Assembly: GCF_964199755.1 (NCBI RefSeq)
Contig: NC_133898.1
Coordinates: 105,576,847 to 105,640,846, forward strand
Reading direction: 5' to 3'
From: Larus michahellis
Taxonomy: Eukaryota; Chordata; Aves; Charadriiformes; Laridae
DNA length: 64,000 nucleotides
This document shows, in pieces, positions 35,529-49,600 of the stretch (within the stretch, counting starts at the first letter, position 1; every line of letters starts with the position of its first letter). The notes under the pieces were generated by a model. That model saw nothing but the letters and a program-made list of their open reading frames with translations. It searched no databases and was not told where the DNA came from. The position numbers and the translations under genes are program-made.

Positions 35529-38500
35529 GAGGTGTGACTCAGGAAACAAAAGACTGAGGGAATGTGAGTGCAGAACCATGCCCAGCAGGCATGAAGTGTT
35601 GAGGTGTATCAGTAAATCATTTCCCAACAATCCTCATACTCCGGACTTGAATCTTTGATCATCTCAGATGCGTCCTTTCATGTGAATAATGCTGTTCCCA
35701 GAAAAAAAAAAAAGGACTGTGTTGTTTTTCTTGTCAGACATTTCTTTGTATGGAGGCACAAGCTGTAGAAAGAGACTTAGTGTAAGCTGTGTTACTCACT
35801 TACTGTAACTACAGTTTTACCATTTGTAAGGAAACATAGCCAAGATCACAGCAGTACGAGAGGGATTGCAATCTGCTCTTGTCATGCAACAAGGGAAGAG
35901 CAAGGCTCTCCCTTGGTCTCCTGGCCAAGGCTAGTAGCACACAAGTCCTCACTTCACGGAGGGAGTAAAGTCGATGTGGCATTGCTATATCCTCACCAGA
36001 AAAAGGCTAAACAACGTGCTACTGGCATAAGTCATTGCAAGATGACTTCTTCCTGAAGCCACAGAGGAGAACGGGGAAGAAGTGTTAAAATTCCAACGAA
36101 ATCTTCTACAGCAACACAATTGCCTAAGATGTCTTATCGAGAGTAGATAGTAAAATGATCATCCAGGGCTTATCTGTAAAGAAAAAGATAGAAACTAACA
36201 GAGTATCACAACAATTTAGGACCTGTCTCTGAACTGGCAGGCCATTCATCTTCTAATTATAATCTTCGAAATAGTCCAAGTAGCTGGGGTGGAAAGAATA
36301 ATGTTAAGTAATGTCAAAGTAAAGAATTAAAAAGTAAAGAGTAATGTATATCATTGCTGGGAGCTAAAGAAGAGCAGATCAAAATTCAGGGATGATTTTG
36401 AGGAAACAAAAGGGATGATTTTACTTCAAAATTCAGGGAGATTTTTAGGAGTTAAGCCATGAATCTGTGTGATAAAAACTGATAAAAAACCCCAGTTCTT
36501 ATAATTAAGCTATGATACAAATGAAAAAAGATTTTAAGCAAGTCTTGGCAAATGCATTATTTGCCAGCATCACTTACGTAAAAAACATGGATTCAAGTAA
36601 AAATTATCTAGATCCTTTATCTGTTATAATATTTGCCTTGTTACTTAAGGGTCTGAGAAAACTTATTTTTCTGGATTGCAGACACATTTCACAGCTTACA
36701 ATGTCATAATTTTTCTTCAAGAACAGTTAAATAATATGAGTGAAATATTCACTTAACAGAAGATGGTTTTCCCTAAATTATCCACAATTAAGCTGTAGGT
36801 CTTGCATAGATTTATGGTGTCCATTACACTAACTTAAACCCAGTATGTAGAGACCTATAAATTGGTACATTTCTTCTTTTTGTGAAATGCTTATAAGGTA
36901 ATTGTTACCCAAGCCTATGGCAATGTATTGTTTTTTCGTTTGAAGGACACTATGTATTCCTTAAGTAGAATCCCCATGCAGCGACATGTGAATAGCCATC
37001 AGTAGGGTCAGAATTTTGCTGAAGTTAATTAGGAACAGCCAGACTGAACAGACTGCTTTTATTTTGTGTTATTTATGTGTGGGATTATTCTGAGCCAAAT
37101 AGTGAATTTGTTGAAGTTACTTATCTAAACAAAGAGAAAAAATCAGAATAAAAGTCTTGCAGTCCCTAACTTGTGTTCTTGTCGCTTCAACCGGCCACAG
37201 AACAAATCACGACTTCTCATTCTGTGTGCGGTAACGCCATCTTTTAACTACAGTGAAAATGGTTATACCGTGAATATTTTGATAAGGCAGCGCTCCAAAT
37301 AGCTACTCAGATAACCACGAACGCCGTTTTGCTTTCCCGAACGTAGCAAAGCTTGTATTTCTCAGCCTGGGTTAATGTCAGCCGGGCGCTTAAATTTCCT
37401 GCCTTTGGTCAAGGATACACTGCTTACCCGGGAAATTAAATTCAAACTTCAATTCGGCGCCTGGTCCTCACCAGTTCCCAATGGAGTATCGCTCGGGCAG
37501 GATCCTCTCTGAAGGGCTTTGCTCTGCTGAGCTGTTTCGGGAAGGAGACGCTGGAGGGCACCAGAAGGACGGAGCTGGCAGCCCCCGGGGCGGCCGGAGT
37601 TGAGGCGTCTCCCTCGGCGTGGGCTCGGTGCCACGCTGCTGCCGTGGCCGAGGGGACAAGCGCGTCCCAGGGGCAGGCAGCAAAGTGGGAAGGCAGAGGG
37701 GAAGCCATAAAATGCTTCTTTCAGCCAGCAATGCTGGTGGCAAAGGGGAAGGGGGAGGAAGAGAGGAAGAACATCAAAAAGCAACCGTTACATCACGCAA
37801 AAAAAAAGTATATCTCAACAGCGGTCTGCTCACTTTCCCTTGTCTCATGCCCACCCTCGTGCCCACCTACTGTCTGCAAACATTTTGGGAGAGAAGACCG
37901 TAACTCTGGAGGATCCCAACAGGCTGGTGCAATGATCTGAAAAACGCAAGGATGAGCTGACAACTTCTGATTCACTACAATAAAAGCGCACGACAGCGCG
38001 TGAGGTTTGACAACACTTTCATCAGGAAGAAGCTTCTCTGCTGCAGGATGAGTTTCTGGTCACCACAAGAGAGCATCATCCCTGAGTGATCATTCCCACA
38101 GTGAAAAGTACACTCAGCCTTGACTGGGGAGGACGTATGTCTTTTGTCTTTTTGGCTCACACCAGGAACTTTGTTTGCATGTTCCAGATATGGGATCTCA
38201 CCACCAACCTATCTGAAAGTTTCTCTTTCTCAGTCTCCTCTGTCAGAGCTGTTCCAGTTTGAATAAATAATTTCATATTTGCCCCCCTCCCCTTGCAGAA
38301 GGAGGGTAAATAGATTTCTTTTCAGCCTTACAAACCAGTGCCCTAAAAGCTGATATCTCGGCTCAGGACAAGTTCTTGGAAGAACATTTTTCGCTTTCAT
38401 CCCACTGCAGCATAAACACATTTTTGAAATTACTGAAGTTTAGCAGATGGGGGGAAACAGTTCTTTCCCATGTTGCTGGGAGAAAGGTGCAGCCAACAGA

Positions 38501-41500
38501 TTCCTGGCCCAGCTGCTGCTCTGAAGCTGTTACACTGGTCACTGCATACACTTGAGAGTTCAACCAGTGAATTATAGCTTGCTATAATAAGAACGTTCTG
38601 CTTTCCATTAGATCACACTCGCTGGAACAATAGCAAATGCACCGAAGTAGCCAACGCGGCCGTCAGTGACATTTCAGGGTCTCTCTGCTTCATTGCTGGT
38701 GTCAAACAAGTTCTGGCAAAAGGACACCTTGGTCACATTGTCAGAAGGAACAGATCAGTTCCTCTGCAGGAGAAACAGACATACCAGGCCAGGTGAACAG
38801 CAAAGCACTTAGACTCCAAAGGAATCTTAGCAAAAGCTGAAAAAAAATGAAAGCAGAGGTCATAAATCCTGTATTAAAACTCAATGCAGAGCTCTCTTGT
38901 GGTGTTATGTGAGTAATAAATAACACCCTAAGCTGTTAGCAGCAGCTTGAATACTTCTTTATCAAATGACCCTTTGAAACAAAGATAGGCCTATCTCCTG
39001 GACTGAAGTTCTCGCAGGGGATCACAGAAAAGAGACTGGTTCACCCAGCAGAAGCAGACCAAAAAGATATGTCATTTTGGGTCACATTGCCAGAAGCTGG
39101 ATCCGTTCGTATGAGAAATAAGCGTTCAAAGAATTCCCATATGATTGTATCTCTTTGGAAGGGCAGACCACTTAAAAAAGGCCAGATTAGTCGTGCAAGT
39201 CATGAAATTGAGTAGTCACAGGCTTTAGTTGCTGGGTAACATCCATGTTTTCATATCTGCCACTGCTCCTTTGAAACACCAAGGGCAACTCAAGGTCAGG
39301 AAGCATAAATGTAGGCACCTATATATGCACTAGATGTTAAACCTCCAGTTATAGGCAACACAGGCAAAGGTAAAATATCAGCCAATACAGGCACATAAAG
39401 TGATTTATTCAGTCACCCACAAGGTCCTATGAGTTGCTCCTTGGGCTTTACTGACTGTATTGGCTAGAGACAAGATTCACACGTAAATGTCCAGCACCGT
39501 CTGAGCACTGGGAGGGTGCCCTGTCTGGCATCCAGCCCTCCCAAAAGGACATGGGTTTCCCTTGTGTTGTAAGTGCCAGCCACGTATCTCGGACTTCTGA
39601 AATACCGCAAATGGCACCAAGATTTAGGCAACTGCATCAAGTCACTGGTCTCCACTGAGCCATTGATCTCCATAGTCAAAAAATAGACTGCAAGCATATT
39701 TTTATATATACACCTATGCATAGAGACGTTAATTTAAGGGCCTCCACCTTGAACTAAATTCCACTCTAGATATTACCTATCTTTCTCTCACTTGAAGATT
39801 GCGTTGGCTTAAAGCTTTGTTTTGAGGCTGTTGTGTCTTTTCATTGTAGAAACTCTCACACTTTGTTTCACTCACCTGAAATACTGTTCAGCAGCAGTCC
39901 ACGTTCTTAAGCCTTAGCAGGCTGGTGCAGAACAAATACACATGCACGCAGATGCACGCAGGTAGCTCAGCATCTGGAGACTGCTTTTGAACCTTCCTAC
40001 CTCTGGCTTACTTGTGTTTTGCAAGAAAGTCCCTGGAAGGCAGCCCTATGGCCCTCTTTTTGAGTACAGAGACAAAAAATAGTTGGGCAGTTATGAGTGA
40101 AGCAGAAATGGAAGCGTGTGAGAGCACCAGAAAAAGCAGTAAAGTAAGGACAAAGGAATGGTCCGTATTGGTAACCGAGGACATGAGTGGAAGCAGTCAG
40201 ACTGGAAAATGCCAAGGAATGAGTTGTTCATTTACATCATGACCTGTGTGCCCTCAGCAAGAGGATGGCAACAAGGATGTCACATGTGCCATCCTTCCTT
40301 CTGCTGACCCACCAGGAAGATGATCTTCTCTACCCAAAAACAGGAATCATGGACAACAGACAGCAACCTTGCTGGAGATTTAAGGAGAATGAAGCTTTTG
40401 AGGATGAGGTGAGGATCTAGCATCATTCAGTGTTCATCATTCAGTGTGGGACTTTGAACCAAACTCTGGAGAGCATCAGCTTGTGAGTGATTGTACCAGT
40501 GCATTTGTTTTGAAGCTTTTCTCCTGGTCTGCATCACTTGTTTTGTTTTTTCCTGGAATGAAACACAAACAAAACCTGCCTGCCATCCCCACAGCTCTGC
40601 TGATGAGCCACTGAGCCATTCCATGGCTTTGAGCAAGCAACTGGCTCACTCGCTATCTCAGTTGTGCCTTCTGAAAAAAAGGGTAATGAGTTACGCTTTG
40701 CTGATAATGAAAAAGTGAACAAGAATGGAACAAGAATGGAATTGTTCCCAGAAAGTAAATTACTAAATAAATATGCATTAACAAGTGATCCTAAGATGAG
40801 AACACGCTCATAGGAGCAACTGCCTTTTCACTCAGGCCAGTCTTGAATAATGCCCTGCCTTATGAAACGCTGAGAGTCACCGTGACAAAGCACAAATTGT
40901 TACCATGGTTATTAAGGTGATGGTGATTCTTTTCATTCAATGATATTGCAGGGATTAGCAGAAGATATGGTCCTTTCTGTGTCTTTGTTTCCTCCTGTTG
41001 TTGTTGCCCATGGCTGCCCCTCCTGCAGGTACAGCTTGATCCTGCTTCTCAGTCATATTCTACAAACAGCCAAGTGATTGAGCTTAACCAGGCAACTTTT
41101 TAGTGGGGAGTATATTTTAAAGACATCATTATAACAACTCCCAGACCTTTCATTTCAGAAGGATGACCACCAACATTCACACAGTTAGGACAGAACCAGT
41201 ACGGTAATGCATTCTCATTTATTTGCTTGCATTACCATACATTTTACGGACTCAGGTTTCTTGACGAAGACTTTTACTGTGCACAACAAAGAAATGTTCT
41301 GACACGAAGAACTTGGACTGGGAGCCATCAGGTGGAAAGCAACAGGAAACAGAGACAATCGTCCTAGGCAGCAGTCTCAGCAAAGTAACTGCTCAACCAT
41401 CATCAGGGCTTTGGCAGGCCTGAGGACTTTCAGGGGAAAGAATGAGGTGGTTTTGAGGTGTTTATAATGACTTTTTCAGAGAAGAGAGAGTGGCTGTCGG

Positions 41501-44500
41501 GAAAAACACCAAAAGTGCTTGTTTGAAAAGTATCAAGTTGGGAACAGAAACTTGCATCATAAGCTGATCAGAGGTAGGGCTTGACCTCTAAATGCTGAAA
41601 GGATTATTTTAGAAGTTGTTTTAACTGAGCAGTCATAGCATGCGTAGTTGTGGTGAGTTCATGGGAATAAGCAATTAATTCTGTGAGCAGCAAATCCGGT
41701 GAAGCCTTGTTTATTTTGAATGAGCATCTTATTTTCTTACCCACCCAACACAGTAACCCTGACAGATCTCCTGACCCTAAAGCTCTGTATGACTTTCTCC
41801 TCACCTCAGCAGTGCACTCATCTTCTCATGGGTTCTAAATACCAGGTAGGTGAAGGGCAGCCTCAACTCCCTCAGCTTCCCGACAAGGGGCATGTGCTGG
41901 CTGGCAGCCTGACACCCACGGTGACTGGTCCTGCTGCAGCTGGTGAGCACACACTTCAGCTTTTGCCTCATTAAATGTCCTTTCTTATGTAGAGCCGGTC
42001 TTTAGAAGTCACGTAGAAAATCCCACTATTCCGCTATTCTTCATCTCAGCCAATCATCCTAACTAAGCAGTGAAGAGAGAAAGGCGCTCTTAGTCCATGA
42101 TTCATCCCATCCCAAAATAGACATCTAAATCAGGTCACTTGAATCACGGTTGAAAGTGCCAACTAGTCTCCACTAACTGTAAGGACAACCTAAGGTGACT
42201 ATCTCAGATGAAGACATTGATACTACAGAAGTCTAAACTTAGGTGAAATGAATCCTACCCTAATGCCTTTGAGCTGTGCGTCACGCTACTGCACCATGTT
42301 AAAGTATGGCAGTTGGTTTAAAAGTTTTTAGAGTGGGACAGATGGGTGGACATTGTGATCACCAAAGCCTTCCTTCGTCTGGATGCTAGGCTGAAAAATC
42401 AAAAAGTATTGGGGAAGAGTGAGAAAACAAAAATATGTGCGTATGTCCACAGAGAAAGGTACTACGTTCAATGGGTAAGTTATTTGTTGTGTCACTCAGT
42501 CTGTTCTAGATTCCATGCCTGTACACCAGGTTTAAATATTTAAGGTCTGATCTCACATGTGATAAACTGCATAAAGCTGCACCCGATAGTTCCTGCATAA
42601 AATTCACAGCTGTTTATTAAAATAGAGCATCTATGGAAAAAGATAGCAAATCTCAAAATGATACAGACTTTTTCTTTGAAAAAGTAAATTTAGAAAATTA
42701 CATTTATCCCTTTAATAGCTTTAAAAAAAGATGAGCTTCCATACAGCAGGTTTTTCAGTCTTCAAGCCATTCCCTACCACTTCATGAACTCTCTCCATCT
42801 GCTCAACAGCCCCTGTAATGCGTGTGCACGGTTAGAGCAAGACACCCCAGTGCTGGTGTCACCACCATCTTCCAGCAGTTTGACAGCAAGTACCAACAAG
42901 TGGACCTGTTCTACAAAGGTGAAGTTAGTTCACTTTCCTTTTTGTCTTTTGCAAGCTTTTCCAGGAATTAATGTATATTTTTCCAGTCATACATAAAGAC
43001 AGACGGTGATGAGAGAAAGAAGATGAAAGAGAAATCACACAAGACATACGGGTTCCAACAAGATGAGAATATTTATTTGTTCTGTGTTGGAAAACAGAAA
43101 AAAACAGCCATTAACTTTTAACAGACCCTGAAACTTTCTCTCCCCCTTTTGAGGACAGCCCGAGTTTCCACATGCCTCTGTTTCTCCAAGCCTGGAGCTA
43201 GCCTGGAGAATCCCCACTAAGGGTTACCGTGCAGCTGCAGAAGTGCTCCACAACTCTGAATTGGTTGCTCAACACGCACCAAAAAAAAGAGTCTATTTTG
43301 TGCAACTTCATTGTGAAAAGGCGCCCTGAAACACACAGTTGTACAATAAATGTTCACCACTTACCTCATGAGTGAAATCCCTGAACAGCTGGGGTGGGGG
43401 CACCTCCCAGCATCTCCTACACACCACTTCTCACACTCAGCCCAGGTTGTCACATGCCCATCTGTGCAATTTTGGCGACTGCTTGGCACTTGCGTATACA
43501 CCGTCCCTGCAAGGGGAAAGTGAGGATCAGAAAGATTTCACCAAGACTCACAAATTCCCAGTGGAGCTGGGAGGTAACAGCCACCCCCAGGGTCGGCCAT
43601 CTCATGTCACCTCACCTCGTGAGGAAGTGCAAGCCCCCAGAGCCGGCAGAAGAGACCACCTTGCATCCTCCTCCCCACTCCACTGCAGAGGCCGCTCTCT
43701 CCATCCCCTCCAGCTCTGCCTCCCGCCGGCACATGTGTCCGTGCGGCTGGGTGGAAAACCACAGCACGACCCAGAGCCAGATCACAGCTTGCGGTTTCAT
43801 TCCCGTTGGCTGAGATTTCAGACAGATCAATTCCTCCGTCATTCAGCCCAGTTTTATGCAAACTCAAGGGAGAGGATAGGGATGTGCAGGTGAGGGAAGC
43901 AGCGCTACACCTTTTAGCACCGATTCTGGCTAATGTCAGCTTAAAAATAGAATTCCTACCCCTGAACCAACTTCTCAGCCTTAGCAGAGCAGTCCTTCTC
44001 AGCTTTTTCTCCATGAACGTGGAGGGCACATGAGGGCTGCTGTAACTGGGCCACGCAAGTCATATGGTTTGCAAATAGCAGCGGTTGTTTTGAGCTGGAA
44101 TGCAAACTGAAAATGCCAGGAGAGGAGACTCCGAAAGTACTCGCTTCAGAAAAGTGACCAGGTTTTTTAAAAGCTAAAGGAAGCAGTCAGCTGCCCACAT
44201 TGCTTGGGAATTCTAGCAGCCCCCAGGGCACACGGTTTGTTCTTTGGTGGGACTGGCAGGCAGAGGGTGAGGGGAAGCAGCCAGGTTCATGGGGCTGGCC
44301 CCTCTGGATCCAAGCGCAGACCTGCCGAAGCTTCTCACAAAGCTGGCGATCGCACGCTTTCCACTCTTCCCGCTCTGCTGCAGAAAGCCTGAGCTGCCAG
44401 CTCACGGCCAACCAGTGCGGCAAGGCTGTGTCCTGCCCACCAGCCCAGCCCAGCAGCCAAGTGACCTGCCCCCTTCCTGGGGGGACAGCTCTGGTTTGGT

Positions 44501-46105
44501 CAAAACTGCTGTGTGCCTAGGAAATGCTGTTTCCCGTGCATCTGCAGTTCCCTGCGAAAGATCCATCTTTCATTGATCAATCTTTCAAATTCCCCTGGCT
44601 GCACCCACAGGCACCCGTTCCCCCAGTGGCCAGGGTTTCTGTTCATGGAGAGACCAATGGGAGGGGGAAACCCTCACTGATTCTCAGGGGGGCCACAATG
44701 CCGTAGGAGCATCTTCACAGTCCCAGGGAACTTGCTCACAGAAATCTAATTCGACTTGCTGGGCCCACTGAGAGTTGCAGAAAACTGACATTCTATGGCT
44801 GCTAAGATTGGAGTATTAAGGATTTTGAGAAGCTTAATCAGAAAAAAAATAGAAAAAAAATAGTGCTTTCCTTATATTGTGTTAGAAAGTCATACAGTTT
44901 AATAAAATGAAGACTTTCTCCAATGTCTTCAGTACTGTTTCTTATTAGCCTGGTGAAGGAGTGTCAGCTTTCTTCTGCTGATAGCATAGCGAAGTTGCAA
45001 AGTTGTGCAATATCAGTCTGTCCCAGTGCCACATGGCTCTAGGTATTTCATGCTCAGTATATCGTGCAAATACAAAGTTACTGGTTTGCTAGCAAGTTTG
45101 TTCATGTGAAACAGCGCCAACAGAGGATGACTGGACTGAAATTATAGGGACATTTCACATTATAGAAGGGCGCATGGCACATGAGACCTACCATAGCCTG
45201 AGACAAGGGATATTCAGCAACTCTAGAATCATGACACAAACAAATTATGTTTTCAAATTTAAATTAAATTACCTTGATTTTTTTATTCTTTGGAGAGGAG
45301 TCTTATTACACATATAACAGTTTATAGAGCTTTTTGCTCCTTTATTTTAATTATGCTTCAAGTTGGTAGTGACTAAGCAACTTGAAAAGTCACATTTCCC
45401 CCTCTGCAGAATGAATTAGTAGATTTGGACTGTATCAGACCCATGACACGTGTAAAAGGCACTTCTGTGTGTGCTGCTCCTTGAGACAGGCAGGAGAGAC
45501 CCGGACAAGCCGCTCTTCCCCCAGGGGCTCCCGGGTCAGTCAAGCCTGACCCTGTGCTGGTGAACACGTGGCAAACGATGCTGCTCCACTGTGACCTCCC
45601 CACGGATATTTTGAAGGCTGCTGCCTCCTCCCCTTCTCCCCACAAACAGAAATGCACTTCAAAAAGAAAGTCACCTGAATTTAATTACAGCAACTATTTT
45701 TTCTCCTGTAGCTATTGTGCAAGCCGTGCTCCCTGGAAGTACCAAAAGTCTGTTTACATCTGCATTTTCCACTTGAAGCTTTTGGAAATAATTTACAGTG
45801 CAGAGGATTAAAGTAAACTAACTCACTAGTCAGAAGAGAAAATATCAGTTGTCAGAATTGGACTGCTTCTTACCACTCTTGGCTTGGGCCAGCCTCATGC
45901 TCTTGTGAAGGCTCTAAGGCAAGGATCAGCACAAAGATCCAACAGACCAGCACAAGATACACACTTATCACAAAGAAATGATGAACAAATAGCTGGGCAG
46001 TTCTGTGTTCCGTTCATCTCAACTTCTTCTGGAGCCAATGCAGAAGGTATGGGGGTCCAATATGTACTATGTTGTATCTGCTACCCTTCGTAGCTTATGT
46101 CCAGG
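35529..46105. other. Gene desert between KLHL31 and GCLC, left part
   Basis: No supported coding gene. It includes a CpG-richer patch at 37170-37700, listed separately. Open frames at 43372-44030 overlap on both strands and do not look coding. The rest is AT-rich without young repeats that I recognise. Confidence 0.55.
37170..37700. promoter_or_regulatory. Orphan CpG-rich patch
   Basis: CpG dinucleotides and GC content rise between about 37170 and 37700 (densest at 37550-37680) in otherwise AT-rich DNA. No coding exon can be assigned to it. It could be an enhancer, a non-coding RNA promoter or a remnant. The promoter reading is inference. Confidence 0.35.
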
Positions 46106-46633
46106 TGTTATGGTTTGAGAAAACCCATAACAATTTGTTGTCATTAAGATAATCATTCTATCACCCGATGACCCCTCCCCACCCTGGAAGGGGAATCGGG
46201 AAAAACGAGGAAACACAAGGGTTGAAATATAAATATATTTAATAGGATAAGACTACATAATTAACAATAATAATAAAGAACCAGTATTGATCCCGATACT
46301 AATATAAGATACACCAGAACTGTACTCAGACCATTCTATCAGTAGGAAGCTGTGCGCTCCCAGCAGGAGACAGCAAATGTCGGCCACTGTGAGTGCAACA
46401 GCTTCGGGAGGAATGGAAGGGCTCAGGGGCTGGCACCGGGGCAAGGAGTTCTCTGGACCACCACCATCAAGGGAGAGACAGAACTACACCGCAAACTTTC
46501 TAATTTATATTGAATGTGATGTTCACGGTATGAAACAATCCTGTTGACCAGCCTGGGCCAAGTGCCCAGGCCTCGATCCTTCTCATCCCTGCACCTGGCA
46601 AGGCTTGAAAACACCGAGACCTTGAATCCCACA
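46106..46633 (-). mobile_element. Solo LTR, minus strand (second family)
   Basis: Read on the minus strand it runs from TGTGGGATTCAAGG to CTCAAACCATAACA, 528 bp. It has a TATA-like AATATAAATTAG near 46500 and an AT-rich poly-A-signal region near 46230. Only the last part (around AATGACAACAAATTG) resembles the other LTR family. No viral genes and no clear target duplication. Confidence 0.7.
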
Positions 46634-49600
46634 TAGCCTAGCTGGCTGTAAAGTAAATATTTTCATGAATTCAGACACTAGAGTCTTCTAAAAGTGCAGT
46701 TTTCCCCAGCATTAGAAGAGAAGTTAGCCCTGTGTCGGTCAACCCAGGACAACAGGCATCTGCCTTGCTCCCCATGAGATCTTTCACTGAGGCTGTCAGT
46801 GTTTTGGCACACACAGCCCGTCTGCTGCCATACACCCAAGGCTCCCACATACCTGCCAACTGCACCTGCCTCTCTAAATCAGGGTGCCAAAGGCAACACT
46901 GAGTCATTGCGGTGTTCACCCCGAGACGCTGTTGTGGGAAGAACATGGGTTGTTCTTGCTGTGTTTTGTTTTTAATGGGGCTGAAGCTGTACTTCCCACA
47001 GCTGTACTTCCCACAGAGCTTAAAAAGCGGGAAAGAAAAGCCTTAGATGACCTTTCAAGGAAGGACAGCTTGGAAGAGGCCTTTTCTTTTAAACTAACCT
47101 CAGCAGAAGAATGAGGAAAGAGTCAGATAGGTGTTAGAATGAATGATGAATTCACACATCAGATAACTGACCCAGTTTTGAAATAATATTGTACTTTATT
47201 ATTTTAGATTGAAAAACAGGACTGTTCGAAACTTAAAAGATTAAAACTGCTCCAACTGCAGCCAATGGAAATATTGTCTTTGACTTCAACAGAAACAGAA
47301 AATGTCTGAATTAATCTGCAAAAACTTTGAACGCTGGAGTGATTAGTAGTTGCTGCCAATCATTAGCTTTCCTCCTTTTCCTCCAATTCAATCATGTTAA
47401 AACTTCCATGGGCGGTACATTTCATTGTCATTTATTTATTTGCTGCCTAGCTTCATAGCTTCTCTACAGATTTTTGAGAGGAAGATAAAAAGCTGAGCTG
47501 TTTCCACAATCAATGATAGGAATAATCCCACCTAACAAACAAAGAAACATACAAAAAATGGAGAAAGAAAGCCTACCTAGGTCCTATGAAGAAGGCAAGA
47601 GGGATTGCTGTTATGTCTTGGAGGGAGCCGAGAGATGAGCTTACAAAACATGCAGACTTTATTGACCGTCTTCCCTTAAAGCAAAGCCTTGTTGCTGCTG
47701 TTGCTATGGCTAATCTGTCATATTGCACTCCCAGCTTTGTCCGCATATAGTCACTCTGTGAAAGAGAAATCCATAATGGCAAATAAAAGTAACACGTATG
47801 TGCAGGATGGTGCTGAAGGTGGACTGTGCATGAACAGAACTTGGTCTTTTGTTATTCAGGGGTAGTGGCACATTACCCCAAAACAGATTTACCAGCTTTC
47901 CACCACTTTACAGACCGTGTTTTCTTTTCCTCCTCTTTCTTTCCCTAGACCCACATCCAGTTACAAAATCCTGCCCTATCTTTTGCATTTAGCTTTTGTG
48001 CTCTTCAGTATGTTCACAATTTGAGTCAACTTCATACGCCATCACAAAACGATTCACCCTTTTCCTAGTTTAATATTCTTTGATTCCAGTAAATTGAATT
48101 GGCTTGGTGCAGGGTCAGAAAACGCAAGCCAGTGCATGTGAAGGGAGAAGGGCCAAGGCAGGAGGAGAGCAGGGAGAAGGGCACAGAACCTCCTCCTTTA
48201 TGTGGAAATGAGCTGTTGGACCATCTCAAGCCCAAACGTGTAACTTCACCCATGGCAGCTTTGCTGCACACACTTTAATTCTTTGTTATGCACCCTGTAG
48301 ATTTGCCTGAACAGCGATCTGCAGCCTGTAAGTAATTATATTGCCTGGCTCAGAGGATTGAGCAACAATGTGATATATGGTGAATATGAAGAACTCCAAG
48401 AGAAAACTATCTTGGAGACCAGATATTAAATGTGTTTAGAGGCCTAAAATGTAGAGTAACATGTACTGAGGTGTTTCCAAAGCACTTGGCTATCCCTTGA
48501 GAGCTGTGCATGTCTTTCTAGTTGTAGCATCTTTGCCTTCGAGAACCTGGCCCTCACCTCCACATCACCTCCTTGGTCATTTAGGGCCATGTCTTTCCTT
48601 CTGCAAGACAGTCTGAGAAACAAGCGTGGCAACAACACCAAAGATCCTGCAGCCCATGGTCCATGGCTGCTTCTTCTAACAGCGGTGTTTATGCAGTGTG
48701 TGGGAGCAGTGGGGAGACAGCAGCCGGCAGAGCTGTTCCCTCACACAACGCGGTTTCTCACAGGGAGAAAGCAGCTATTGAGCTCATGTTCCCCCCATTC
48801 TTTAGGACCGGAAGCCCTATCCAGGAACACAAGCTGCCAAAGGAAGATACGAGTGGGATGTAAAATTATTTGAAAACCTGCACTGCTCAATGGAAGGCCA
48901 GTGTTTCATTTTTTGATATAGATGGTCTATTTGCAAATTGGCATTTCAGCTTCATTAGTATTTGCTGAGCTAGCTAACAGCGTGTTTTACTCTTGAGGTG
49001 CCCGGAACATGCTTAGGCTTATTAATAAATTTAATCTTCTGTTACATACAGAAATAAACAGGTATATGCTTGAGATTTTGAAAAACTATTTCATGATTTA
49101 GTTAACGCCTTTTCTTTGGTGGAGTGCCCACAGAATTATACAGCTTTTATGAAAAGGAAGATTAGAGCAGACTGGTAGAACTGGAGTCATGAGAAATTTG
49201 AGAAGAACAAAGGTTTCTCATGGGATAATCCATATGACAAAAACCTGCACATATGCATACACTAAAAGGCAGGTTATAAGGAACCATAGTTCCCGTATCA
49301 AAGCCCAAGAAGAAAATAACTAGCATTAGACTGAATTATTTTGAGCATGGAATCTTTTGGCTGTTTCGGCTGTTCTTCCTTCTAGCTCTGCTGCGATATG
49401 ACTAGAAGAGCCTGCGCTGAGCAAACCTGGCAGCTGCCTTCTCTGTACCTTTGCACCATGCAGGGCACAAACGCTGCCAGCAACGCTGCCTTGACACTGC
49501 TACTCTACGACCCTAGTTTTGGAAGGAATCGGCTGGCAGCAGCTAATCCCATGGGCAAAACCTGGGAATCCTGGTGTCAGCACCACGGAGCGTGGGAGCG

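Noticed and set aside
43372-44033. Overlapping open frames of up to 173 codons on both strands
   Set aside because: Mutually overlapping, no domain or family, no convincing splice sites.
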